From: Nitrospirota bacterium
Lineage (GTDB): Bacteria; Nitrospinota; Nitrospinia; Nitrospinales; Nitrospinaceae
NCBI GenBank assembly: GCA_003229345.1
Contig: QIDN01000007.1
Span: 1-9,820 of the forward strand
Length of the DNA: 9,820 bases
Direction of reading: 5' to 3'
Both the position numbers and the translations under genes were made by a program. Under the pieces are notes generated by a model. It saw only the letters and a list, made by a program, of their open reading frames with translations. It was not told the origin of the DNA and made no database searches. The first letter of the stretch is position 1; each line of letters opens with the position of its first letter. Shown here one piece after another: positions 1 to 6,267 of the stretch.

Positions 1-705
1 GGGATACACGGTCGCGGTCGATACCCTCGGCATGTTGGGGGAAGGCGACACCCATAAGAGCCCCGTTTGGTCATACCACATTGTCCGTTTCCAGCCCTTC
101 ATCGGCACCACAGTGAGGTCGCAGCCGATCCCGATTTCATTGTTGAACCATTGCGCGAGTTCGCCGACCGTCATGCCGTGGCGGTTGGGTAGCGAATACT
201 GGCCGACGAAGGAGTGCCATCCCTCTCGCACCAGGTTACCCTCCACCTGAACGCCGTTGATCGGATTGGGCCGGTCGCACACTACCACGGGCACGCCTGC
301 CTGCTTGCAGGTTTGCATGCAATTGGCCAGTGTATAAATGAATGTGTAATAACGAGAGCCGATGTCCTGAATGTCGAACACCAGTGTGTCGATATTCTTC
401 ATCAACCCGGCTTCCGGGGTGAGCGAGGCGTGATCCTTCCCGTACAAGCTGACGACAGGGGCACCGGTTGCGGGCTCGGAGCCGTGGTCGACATTCACCA
501 TGTCCTGATCCACCCCGTACAAGCCGTGTTCCGGCGCGAACAGTTTGACTAATTTGAAATCACCGGGCCGATGGAAATGGATGAAAGAGGGGAGGCCGTC
601 TTCCGCCACGCTGGTGTGGTTGACCAGCAGGCCGATGCGTTTGCCTTTAATATATTTTTTGGGCGCGGCCAACAGCCGTTCCAGTCCGGTGGTGACCTTC
701 TTCAT
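1..705 (-). CDS. namZ: DUF1343 / NamZ-type exo-beta-N-acetylmuramidase, C-terminus cut by window edge
   Basis: The first 235 codons are present and the frame runs off the left edge with no stop. Motifs typical of the DUF1343 family appear in order: NHT (29-31), FAPEHGL (56-62), FDIQDIGSRYYTF (110-122), DRPNP (144-148), HGMTVGELA (176-184) and PSPNMP (221-226). Characterised members (NamZ, glycoside hydrolase family 171) release terminal N-acetylmuramic acid from the non-reducing end of peptidoglycan fragments during cell-wall recycling. Family members are about 390 residues, so roughly 40 percent is missing here. No signal peptide is visible: the protein begins MKKVTTGLERLL, close to the usual start of the mature domain, so this copy may be cytoplasmic. 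The ATG lies 19 bp after the glgC stop, implying co-transcription, although no clear Shine-Dalgarno sequence precedes it. The family call is firm; the exact activity is inferred from homologues. Confidence 0.88.
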   Translation of the reverse strand, partial: MKKVTTGLERLLAAPKKYIKGKRIGLLVNHTSVAEDGLPSFIHFHRPGDFKLVKLFAPEHGLYGVDQDMVNVDHGSEPATGAPVVSLYGKDHASLTPEAGLMKNIDTLVFDIQDIGSRYYTFIYTLANCMQTCKQAGVPVVVCDRPNPINGVQVEGNLVREGWHSFVGQYSLPNRHGMTVGELAQWFNNEIGIGCDLTVVPMKGWKRTMWYDQTGLLWVSPSPNMPRVSTATVYP

Positions 706-724
706 ATTGGATAGAGGCTGAGGT

Positions 725-1966
725 TCATTGAGGTGACGTTTCGGGAAACTTATAACCTTTGTGGATGACTACGATATTGGATTCTTCATCGACATGGAAT
801 CTTTTTTTATCGGCTTCTGGATCGTATCCGATTTCCGTACCCGGAGGAATGTCGACATCCTTGTCGATGATGGTCATGTTGATTTTGCAGTCGGCGCCCA
901 CGTGGACCCGGTCCATGAGTATGGAATTGATAATGGCGGCGCCGGTATCGACCTTGACGCTTCGGCCCACGACGGAATCCTGTACGATGCCGCCGCTGAT
1001 GATACTGCCGTCGGCTACCAGGCTGTTGATGGCTTGTCCGCGTCGCCCGTCCTGGTTGAACACGAACTTGGCGGGCGGCAGAACCATGCTGGAGGTTTTG
1101 ATCGGCCATTTCAGGTTATAGAGGTTAAAAATCGGTTTGATGTTTCTGAGATCCATGTTGGCCTCCCAGTAACTGCCGATGTTGCCCACGTCGCGCCAGT
1201 AACCGATCTCTTCCTCGGTGATCTCCGGCACCCGGTTGCGGGCAAAGTCGTAGGCAAACACCGGATGGTCCTTATAAATAGAGGGAAGGATGTCCTTGCC
1301 GAAATCGTGTGACGAATCCTGATTTTTAGCGTCGGCGTGAAGAACCTCGGTCAAAAATTCCCCCTTGAAAATATAATTTCCCATGGAGGCGAAGGCTTCG
1401 TCTGGCCGACCGGGGATGCACTGCGGGTTTTCCGGCTTTTCCTGGAAACCGACAACGCGGCCGGTGGCATCGACTTGAATGATTCCAAAATGCCGGGCTT
1501 CCTTGATGGGGACTGGAATCGCGGCGATGGTCACCTTCGCCATATTGGAAATGTGGAAGTTGATCATCTGCTGGATGTCCATCCGGTAAATGTGATCGGC
1601 TCCAAAAATTGCGACCAGATCGTACTCTTTATCCTGGATCAAATTGATGTTCTGATATATGGCGTCGGCAGTACCCTGGTACCAGCTGGCCCCGGTTCGT
1701 TGCTGGGCGGGGACGGGCAGGATAAAGTGGTCGGCCAGGATCGAACTGAACCGCCAACCCTCCTGCAGGTGCTCGGTCAGCGATTGCGACTTGAATTGGG
1801 TCAGTACATATATGGAATAGATTTTGGAATTGATGAAGTTGCTGAGCACGAAATCGATCAGGCGGTACTTGCCCCCGAAGGGAACAGCCGGTTTGGCCCG
1901 GTCCATGGTGAGGGGATAGAGACGGCTGCCTTCGCCGCCAGCCATGATCATGCCGAGTATATTCAT
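725..1966 (-). CDS. glgC: Glucose-1-phosphate adenylyltransferase (ADP-glucose pyrophosphorylase)
   Basis: The 413-residue product has the full GlgC architecture. The N-terminal nucleotidyltransferase half carries GGEGSRLYPLT (10-20), KPAVPFGGKYRLIDF (25-39), WYQGTADAI (95-103), the catalytic-Asp segment GADHIYRMD (122-130), GFQEKP (173-178), DFGKDILP (222-229) and GYWRDVGNIGSYWEAN (255-270). A left-handed beta-helix C-terminal half (about 310-376) is rich in hydrophobic/Gly steps. The enzyme makes ADP-glucose from glucose-1-phosphate and ATP, the committed step of bacterial glycogen synthesis, in the cytoplasm. Family enzymes are usually allosteric tetramers. The ATG is preceded by CAGG with a 4-nt spacer, and the length is normal for the family. 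It is the first gene of a probable two-gene unit with the NamZ-like gene. Long open frames on the opposite strand inside it are shadows of its codon bias. Confidence 0.97.
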   Translation of the reverse strand: MNILGMIMAGGEGSRLYPLTMDRAKPAVPFGGKYRLIDFVLSNFINSKIYSIYVLTQFKSQSLTEHLQEGWRFSSILADHFILPVPAQQRTGASWYQGTADAIYQNINLIQDKEYDLVAIFGADHIYRMDIQQMINFHISNMAKVTIAAIPVPIKEARHFGIIQVDATGRVVGFQEKPENPQCIPGRPDEAFASMGNYIFKGEFLTEVLHADAKNQDSSHDFGKDILPSIYKDHPVFAYDFARNRVPEITEEEIGYWRDVGNIGSYWEANMDLRNIKPIFNLYNLKWPIKTSSMVLPPAKFVFNQDGRRGQAINSLVADGSIISGGIVQDSVVGRSVKVDTGAAIINSILMDRVHVGADCKINMTIIDKDVDIPPGTEIGYDPEADKKRFHVDEESNIVVIHKGYKFPETSPQ

Positions 1967-1976
1967 AATTCCTGTT

Positions 1977-2032
1977 TGAGACGCCCGATGCTCTCGGGGT
2001 AGTAGGTGTGGAGCTACGGATATAGTGTCTCA
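1977..2032 (-). promoter_or_regulatory. Possible structured 5' leader of glgC (three-stem inverted-repeat set)
   Basis: Read on the minus strand, a perfect 6-bp outer pair TGAGAC/GTCTCA (2027-2032 with 1977-1982) encloses two smaller hairpins. One is GTAG/CTAC with an 11-nt loop (2014-2017 with 1999-2002). The other is CCCGA/TCGGG with a 5-nt loop (1994-1998 with 1984-1988). The two inner stems abut each other, so the RNA could form a three-way junction ending 2 nt before the glgC ribosome site at 1971-1974. No known riboswitch is recognised. The transcription start is unknown, and a TATATC hexamer inside the element could instead be a -10 box, in which case the outer stem would not be transcribed whole. 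Confidence 0.3.
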
Positions 2033-2076
2033 TAAATGACCGGGGAGGTTCAATGACTGGAAAAAATACAAAAATC

Positions 2077-2104
2077 TTGTAAAAATTTACGGGATTGGTA
2101 AGAT
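2077..2104 (+). promoter_or_regulatory. Candidate sigma70-like promoter before the His-rich gene
   Basis: TTGTAA (2077-2082) and TAAGAT (2099-2104) are separated by 16 bp in an A/T-rich stretch of the divergent region between glgC and the plus-strand genes. The -10 box ends only 6 bp before the ATG at 2111, so a start from it would give a nearly leaderless message. This agrees with the absence of a good Shine-Dalgarno sequence there. The match is only moderate. Confidence 0.25.
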
Positions 2105-2110
2105 AAACAC

Positions 2111-2575
2111 ATGAATGCCAGACGAACCGGACAATTATTGGCTTGTTTCTGGGTGATCCTGATGGCGTCGACTGCTTTGGCGGGGTCGGTGCACCCTCAC
2201 GTTCACACCCACCCTGCGGTGATCACTGATGGGGCTCCCTTGCATCCCCAGGCTCCCAAAGCCGTTTCTCCCTTTGAGGTCAAACTGGGGGGAAAACGTC
2301 TTCATTGTGAATTGCTGGGACACAGCCCCTTGCTCCCCTGTCCACACCACAAGGTTCCTGAAGATGGGAAAGACAATGGCTCTTTAACCAACGAATGCGG
2401 CGGCGGGCCTTTCCAGGCTCCCTCTTCCCGATCCTCTGGAGATTCTTCCCGGTATCTGGTTCCGGTGGCTGTAGCAGAAGACGACTTGCCGATAGCTGTG
2501 AGTTCCGTAAGCCCGGCTGTTTTTTATGATCCTTTCTATTTCCATTCCCTCGACCGCCCACCCCGGGCACTCTGA
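2111..2575 (+). CDS. Secreted His/Cys-rich small protein, unknown family, possible metal binder
   Basis: The 154-residue product starts with a Sec signal peptide (1-24: basic MNARR, a hydrophobic core, then TALAG). Just after the likely cleavage site is an alternating histidine stretch, HPHVHTHP (28-35). A central conserved-looking segment follows with LHCELLGHS (64-72), PCPHH (76-80) and NECGGG (94-99), giving three cysteines and several histidines as possible metal ligands. The rest is low-complexity Ser/Pro and a C-terminal hydrophobic stretch around 126-145. I do not recognise a named family. The Cys/His pattern resembles small exported proteins sometimes seen beside metal-efflux or outer-membrane genes, but that is a recollection of style and not an identification. 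It precedes the porin gene by 156 bp. The role is unknown; periplasmic metal binding or sensing is a guess from composition and neighbours. Confidence 0.65.
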   Translation: MNARRTGQLLACFWVILMASTALAGSVHPHVHTHPAVITDGAPLHPQAPKAVSPFEVKLGGKRLHCELLGHSPLLPCPHHKVPEDGKDNGSLTNECGGGPFQAPSSRSSGDSSRYLVPVAVAEDDLPIAVSSVSPAVFYDPFYFHSLDRPPRAL

Positions 2576-2717
2576 TCTTTCCTTTTATTTTTTCAAATCT
2601 CCAATTGTAATTTTTGCCGAACCGTAATGGGTCTTTCCTTATAACAGGATAGGGTTGCCTTTTTCGGTTGGGTGCCGGTTCATACGGACAAAGCATCCGT
2701 GAAATCGGGTTCGTTTG

Positions 2718-2723
2718 AAAGGA
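2718..2723 (+). promoter_or_regulatory. Ribosome binding site that fixes the porin start
   Basis: AAAGGA lies 8 nt before the ATG at 2732. The in-frame ATG at 2672 has no such site and would put about 20 polar residues before the signal peptide, so 2732 is preferred. Confidence 0.6.
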
Positions 2724-2731
2724 CGATCAGA

Positions 2732-3976
2732 ATGCCAATATTTCGATTGATCACTTGTTTGTTATGGATGACTTTATTTATAATCCCCGCGCTGGCCGGG
2801 GAAAAAGAAATTTCTCTTTCGGATCTTGAGGATAAAGGAGTTTCCCTGCAGGACCTGAATCCTTCAAATGTGGAAGCGAGGTCTTATGACAATCCGGCCA
2901 ACCGGACTTTGATCTCGGGTTATCTTGTGACTTCTTTCCGGAACACCGACAACGGATTTCCGGATGCGTTTGGGAATGAAACGGTATTTGGCGCAGATCC
3001 CGCCGGGACGCAGGAGTTCGGTTTCAATAAACTGGCATTCGGCATCAACAAGCGGTTCTCAGAGTATGCCTGGATAGCGGGGGCTCTGGAAATAACCACA
3101 CACATCGAAGGCGGGGAAACGCAGATCGAAACTGAACTGGATATTGGCAATATTAACCTGATGGCTCCTATTGGAAACGGGTTGATAGTCACGCTCGGCA
3201 AATTCAATTCGCCGGTCAGTTTTGAGCAGGAAGATGCGCCGTTTCTGTTGCAGGCGACACAATCCCTGACCTACCAGTTCGCCTCACCGGTCAAAATGAC
3301 CGGGCTGATGTTGACCTATCCATTCAGCATCAATCTGGAGGCCCGATTGATCGGGTTCAACGGCTGGCAGGTCGACGGCGACAACAACGACGCCAAGAGC
3401 CTGGCGTTTCAGCTCGGTTACGCTCCGGTGTACTGGGTGAACACCAAGTTTTCATATATTGTAGGAGCGGAGCTGGATGACAACTCGCGGGATTTGCGCC
3501 AGGTATTCGACCTGGCGGCGACGTTGAATCCCGGAAACTGGCTGATTGGGTTGGAAGCGGCTTACGGTCGGGAGGAAAACCAGTCTCTGGTCAACCCCGG
3601 CGATCACGCCGAATGGCTGAGCGGTCAGATCACTCTGCATTACGACTTTGTTAAATATTTTGGTTTGACCGGACGCTACAGCTTTCTGGCGGATTTCGAC
3701 GGTCGGGCGGATATCGAAGCGGCCCATCGTCAAAAAAGAACGATGAACGAAGTTACTTTCGCTCCGGTTTTTCATATATCGCCGGATTTTCTGGGGTACC
3801 TGGGTATGGGCATGATCCCGCAGTCGCAACATCTGATCTCCGGCATCGATGTGAGATTTGAGTACCGCTACGACTGGGTCAATGAAACGGGTCCCAACAC
3901 CATTTTTGAGGATAAAGCAGGCAACCCCGTCAATAACCGGCACAGTTTCATTGTGGAACTGGTGGCTCGTTTCTGA
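2732..3976 (+). CDS. Outer-membrane beta-barrel porin, OmpL-like (BBP2-type)
   Basis: The 414-residue product, counted from the ATG at 2732, has a Sec signal peptide (1-22, hydrophobic core then PALAG). A short acidic linker follows (EISLSDLEDKGVSLQDLNPS, 26-45). The rest consists of alternating amphipathic strands ending in the classic outer-membrane signature, a C-terminal Phe in VELVARF. The segments VTLGKFNSPVSFEQEDAP (153-170), MTGLMLTYPF (189-198) and GFNGWQVDGDNNDAKS (208-223) fit the putative beta-barrel porin-2 family (OmpL-like, PF07642), in which a GKF/NGW pattern with a D/N-rich turn is usual. It probably forms a diffusion channel; the substrate is unknown. The next gene begins 24 bp downstream with a strong ribosome site, so it likely heads an operon with the two FMN-binding-like genes. 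The barrel assignment is firm, the family likely. Confidence 0.85.
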   Translation: MPIFRLITCLLWMTLFIIPALAGEKEISLSDLEDKGVSLQDLNPSNVEARSYDNPANRTLISGYLVTSFRNTDNGFPDAFGNETVFGADPAGTQEFGFNKLAFGINKRFSEYAWIAGALEITTHIEGGETQIETELDIGNINLMAPIGNGLIVTLGKFNSPVSFEQEDAPFLLQATQSLTYQFASPVKMTGLMLTYPFSINLEARLIGFNGWQVDGDNNDAKSLAFQLGYAPVYWVNTKFSYIVGAELDDNSRDLRQVFDLAATLNPGNWLIGLEAAYGREENQSLVNPGDHAEWLSGQITLHYDFVKYFGLTGRYSFLADFDGRADIEAAHRQKRTMNEVTFAPVFHISPDFLGYLGMGMIPQSQHLISGIDVRFEYRYDWVNETGPNTIFEDKAGNPVNNRHSFIVELVARF

Positions 3977-4000
3977 CTACAATTCTACAGAGGAAAAACG

Positions 4001-4576
4001 ATGAAAACAAAAACTGTGAACTTTATGCTGGTAATGGTATTGGGGATACTTTGGATGGCACCGGGGGCGTGGGCCCATGTGTCCGCGAACGTGAAGCTGG
4101 TGTCTACGAAGGAAACCGTACAACGTCTCCTCCCTAAGGGAAAACTCTTCATCAAGGAAGTGGATCTCACGGAAAACCAATTGGATAAACTGCGGTCGTT
4201 CGATAATTGGAATACCCATGCCAGCCATTTCAAATTTTTCGTCAGCCGGGACAACCAGGGACGGTTGCAGAGGGTGATGACTTCGATAGTGGAATTCACC
4301 CGGCACGGTCCGGTGGTAGTTGCCGTGGCGATGGACCCCAAAGGCAAAATTACCGGGGCGCTTCTCACGGACACTCAAACGGAATTGCTGACCTGGCTGG
4401 AACCTTTATTGAAGAATAATTTCATGCAGACGTTTCAAGGAAAGGATAGTCTAATGCCGCTGACCCTGGACGATAAATGGAAAAATGATTTTTCCCGCAT
4501 CAGCCAGGATTTTGCGTTGGTCATTGCCAATGCGGTAAAAAAATCCGCGCAAGTGTTTGATGTGGTATTTAAGTAG
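4001..4576 (+). CDS. Exported protein resembling a degenerate FMN-binding domain, paralog 1
   Basis: The 191-residue product has a Sec signal peptide (1-25, cut near AWA/HV). The order of elements after it recalls the small exported FMN-binding-domain (PF04205-like) proteins: an ETVQRLLP segment (38-45), VDLTENQLDKL (54-64), a central strand pair around 91-120 with DPKGKITGALL (112-122), and FMQTFQGK (141-148). In flavinylated relatives a D/S-G-A-T-x-x-T/S motif near the C-terminus carries FMN. The corresponding stretch here, SRISQDFALVIANAVKKS (165-182), keeps the helix but lacks the acceptor Thr, so covalent flavin is unlikely. It is closely paralogous to the next gene: both have MQTF-GK, MPL-LD, and ANAVKKSAQ before F-VVFK. 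AGAGGA precedes the ATG by 7 nt. The FMN-domain relation is inferred by eye; the safe call is an exported protein of unknown function. Confidence 0.72.
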   Translation: MKTKTVNFMLVMVLGILWMAPGAWAHVSANVKLVSTKETVQRLLPKGKLFIKEVDLTENQLDKLRSFDNWNTHASHFKFFVSRDNQGRLQRVMTSIVEFTRHGPVVVAVAMDPKGKITGALLTDTQTELLTWLEPLLKNNFMQTFQGKDSLMPLTLDDKWKNDFSRISQDFALVIANAVKKSAQVFDVVFK

Positions 4577-4594
4577 TTTTAAATGGAGCCCTAG

Positions 4595-5209
4595 ATGTTC
4601 CTGAGAAATATTTTTTTGAGTCTTGTGACGGTTTGCGTGTGGTCCCATTTGGCAAGTCCGGCGTGGGCGACCCCCCTGGGGGCGGAATTCATGGCGCCGA
4701 TGGTTCGGTATTATTCCCTCAAAGACGCCGTGGCACGCCTGCTTCCCGACGCCCCGGTAATGACCCGGCGGAATGTGCACTTGACCTCCGATCAACTCCG
4801 CCGCCTCAAAACCCTTAAGAACTGGGACAGCAATGATACACAATTTGAACTGTATCATGCGCGAAATCAGAGGAAGAAAATCACGCGGACCGTGGTGGTG
4901 TTTCACGAGTACACGCCGCAGGGGATTCTTCTGGTGGCGGTCGGGCTGTCCAACCGGGGATACGTGACGGAGGCCGTCCTGATGGAAGCGCCCAACCGCA
5001 TTGTGCAGTGGATTCAACCGCTCCTGCACGCCGGGTATATGCAGACTTTCGCAGGAAAAAACTACCAGATGCCGCTGGAATTGGACCCTAAAACCAGCCG
5101 GGAGGAGTGGTCGCCCCTAACCAGGAAGTACGCGCTTCGTCTGGCCAACGCCGTTAAAAAATCCGCGCAACTGTTCCAGGTGGTTTTTAAATCGCAGAGT
5201 TCTCCATAG
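4595..5209 (+). CDS. Exported protein resembling a degenerate FMN-binding domain, paralog 2
   Basis: The 204-residue product has a Sec signal peptide (1-26, cut near AWA/TP). It aligns along its length with the previous gene: SLKDAVARLLPDAP (41-54), VHLTSDQLRRLKTLKNWDS (61-79), a central strand region (97-130), GYMQTFAGK (147-155), MPLELD (159-164) and ANAVKKSAQLFQVVFK (184-199). The two shared C-termini differ at only a few positions, indicating tandem duplication. The flavin-acceptor motif is missing here too. The middle part (80-135) is more diverged, and this copy is more basic (HARNQRKKITR, 88-98). The ATG is 18 bp after the stop of paralog 1, with TGGAG as ribosome site, so the pair is almost certainly co-transcribed with the porin. 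Function unknown; a periplasmic partner for the porin or a ligand-binding pair is an inference. Confidence 0.72.
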   Translation: MFLRNIFLSLVTVCVWSHLASPAWATPLGAEFMAPMVRYYSLKDAVARLLPDAPVMTRRNVHLTSDQLRRLKTLKNWDSNDTQFELYHARNQRKKITRTVVVFHEYTPQGILLVAVGLSNRGYVTEAVLMEAPNRIVQWIQPLLHAGYMQTFAGKNYQMPLELDPKTSREEWSPLTRKYALRLANAVKKSAQLFQVVFKSQSSP

Positions 5210-5213
5210 GTTT

Positions 5214-5243
5214 TTGAACCCTCCCACCCTCTCATGCTACAAT
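5214..5243 (+). promoter_or_regulatory. Sigma70-like promoter of the repeat-protein gene
   Basis: TTGAAC (5214-5219), an 18-bp spacer and TACAAT (5238-5243) with an upstream TG (5235-5236) form an extended -10 promoter. The predicted start near 5250 lies about 23 bp before the GTG at 5273. The promoter covers the in-frame ATG at 5234, which is therefore unlikely to be translated from this transcript. Confidence 0.5.
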
Positions 5244-5262
5244 TTGCACAATGTTTCCTTTC

Positions 5263-5267
5263 AGGAG
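5263..5267 (+). promoter_or_regulatory. Ribosome binding site that selects the GTG start at 5273
   Basis: AGGAG with a 5-nt spacer precedes GTG at 5273. This, and the signal peptide that begins right there (VRKKSFW), decide against the ATG at 5234, which has no comparable site. Confidence 0.6.
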
Positions 5268-5272
5268 TGACC

Positions 5273-6001
5273 GTGCGCAAAAAATCGTTTTGGATACTCA
5301 CAATTATGGGATGGTGCCTGGCCTGGCCCGTTCTCCTGTTCGCCGGTATGATGGAGGTGGACTCCAATTTCGACGGCAAGGCCGATCAATGGCATCATGT
5401 CTCTGCCTCCGGTCAGGTGGATAAGGTGGAGTACGATCTGGACCACAACGGCGCAGTTGATCAGGTGCAATACTTCAAGTCCGAAAAAAAACTGGACCGA
5501 ATTGAATTTGATACAGATCATAATGGGACGTTCGATCAGGTCCAGTATTACTCCGGTGAAAACCAGACGAGTCGCATCGAAAAAGATTCCAACAACGATG
5601 GCAAGATCGATTGGAAAGAATATTATAATCCGGCGGGAAAATTAGTGCGCGGGGAAATCGACGACAACCATAACGGCAAGATCAATGTCTGGAAGTTTTA
5701 TGACGAGCAGGGGGTCTTGGAAAAAGCCAAGTATGACACGGACCATAATGGAGAGGTGGACCGTTGGGATCGGTTGCGTCAGGAGAAAGTAGCGGAAGCC
5801 GCGTTCGATACCAACGGCGACCAAAAACCCGATCAATGGCAGTATTTCAATGCTTCAGAACAATTGGAGCGGGTAGCCTATGACACCAACCACGATGACA
5901 AAGCCGACTATTGGGAATTTCTGGATAAGGACGGGAAAGTCATTCGTGTGGAAAAGGATCGGAACTTCGACGGCAAACCGGACCTCACTCAAAATCCTTA
6001 A
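5273..6001 (+). CDS. Secreted acidic repeat protein with calcium-loop-like 25-residue repeats
   Basis: The 242-residue product, from the GTG start, has a Sec signal peptide (1-25: basic VRKK, then a hydrophobic core to LLFAG). Everything after residue 29 is repeat: units start at residues 30, 55, 80, 105, 130, 155, 179, 204 and 229. Most are exactly 25 residues; unit 6 has 24 and the last is cut to 14. Each opens with a D-x-D/N-x-D/N-G-x-x-D loop such as DTDHNGTFD, like the calcium loops of dockerin, thrombospondin type 3 and EF-hand proteins. An aromatic strand pair with a turn and R/K-x-E follows, reminiscent of MORN_2/YwqK-like repeats. No lipobox, membrane anchor or catalytic domain is present, so it is probably periplasmic or secreted. 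Calcium binding is inferred; the function is unknown. Some loops are degenerate (DTNGDQKPD, DDNHNGKIN). It has its own promoter and a terminator after it. Confidence 0.82.
   Translation: MRKKSFWILTIMGWCLAWPVLLFAGMMEVDSNFDGKADQWHHVSASGQVDKVEYDLDHNGAVDQVQYFKSEKKLDRIEFDTDHNGTFDQVQYYSGENQTSRIEKDSNNDGKIDWKEYYNPAGKLVRGEIDDNHNGKINVWKFYDEQGVLEKAKYDTDHNGEVDRWDRLRQEKVAEAAFDTNGDQKPDQWQYFNASEQLERVAYDTNHDDKADYWEFLDKDGKVIRVEKDRNFDGKPDLTQNP
5360..5998 (+). repeat. Tandem protein-coding repeat, about 8.5 units of 75 bp
   Basis: The coding repeat starts at 5360 and recurs every 75 bp (72 bp for unit 6). The protein pattern is regular, but the DNA units have diverged in synonymous and variable positions, so this is an old array and not a recent expansion. 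The most constant codons encode the loop Asp/Asn residues and the Gly at position 6. Confidence 0.85.
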
Positions 6002-6176
6002 GGCCGCCCAGATGCACCCGACACACCTGTTCCTCCCGCATGAAACCTCCCGCCTTCAATTGAGTGGCATCGCCGATAGAAAATTTTTCGTGCGGGTCGG
6101 GACTTCACGGGGAATCAAATCCAGCCGAACGGATTCGTGGTTGCTGTGGCCATCACCGTGTTATATAGTATTAGCG

Positions 6177-6218
6177 TCCTTTTGTATGGTTTGTAAAATG
6201 CAAAAGGAGATTTTTTTT
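6177..6218 (+). terminator. Rho-independent terminator
   Basis: An 11-bp stem (6177-6187 with 6198-6208, one G-U pair) encloses the 10-nt loop at 6188-6197. A GA dinucleotide and then eight T residues (6211-6218) follow. The stem is A/T-rich in its middle, with CC/GG near the base. It would end transcription of the repeat-protein gene and of any read-through from the porin operon. It insulates the methyltransferase gene. Confidence 0.65.
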
Positions 6219-6236
6219 GCCGGCTTTGGTTGGATT

Positions 6237-6267
6237 TTGGACACCCTGAGAGTGAAAACATTATTTT
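6237..6267 (+). promoter_or_regulatory. Weak candidate promoter of the methyltransferase gene
   Basis: TTGGAC (6237-6242) and TATTTT (6262-6267) are 19 bp apart, in an A/T-rich stretch between the terminator and the ATG at 6298. The spacer is longer than ideal and the -10 box is imperfect. Its position directly after a terminator makes a promoter here likely, whichever hexamers are used. Confidence 0.3.

Noticed and set aside
214..552. Plus-strand frame of 112 codons opposite the NamZ-like gene
   Set aside because: The minus-strand frame carries every DUF1343 motif and is open over its whole 235 codons; this is its shadow.
761..2002. Long plus-strand open frames of 183 and 221 codons opposite glgC
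   Set aside because: They mirror the glgC codons, have no family resemblance or ribosome sites, and glgC itself is unmistakable.
2563..2602. GCCC/GGGC hairpin and T-rich stretch at the end of the His-rich gene as a terminator
   Set aside because: The stem is 4 bp, lies within the coding end and is separated from the T run by more than 15 nt.
4451..5029. Minus-strand frame of 192 codons across the two paralogs
   Set aside because: Both plus-strand genes have signal peptides, ribosome sites and mutual homology; the antisense frame has none of these.
5360..5998. Regular 75-bp spacing considered as a CRISPR or DNA-level repeat array
   Set aside because: The periodicity is in the protein; DNA units are diverged and lie wholly inside one reading frame.
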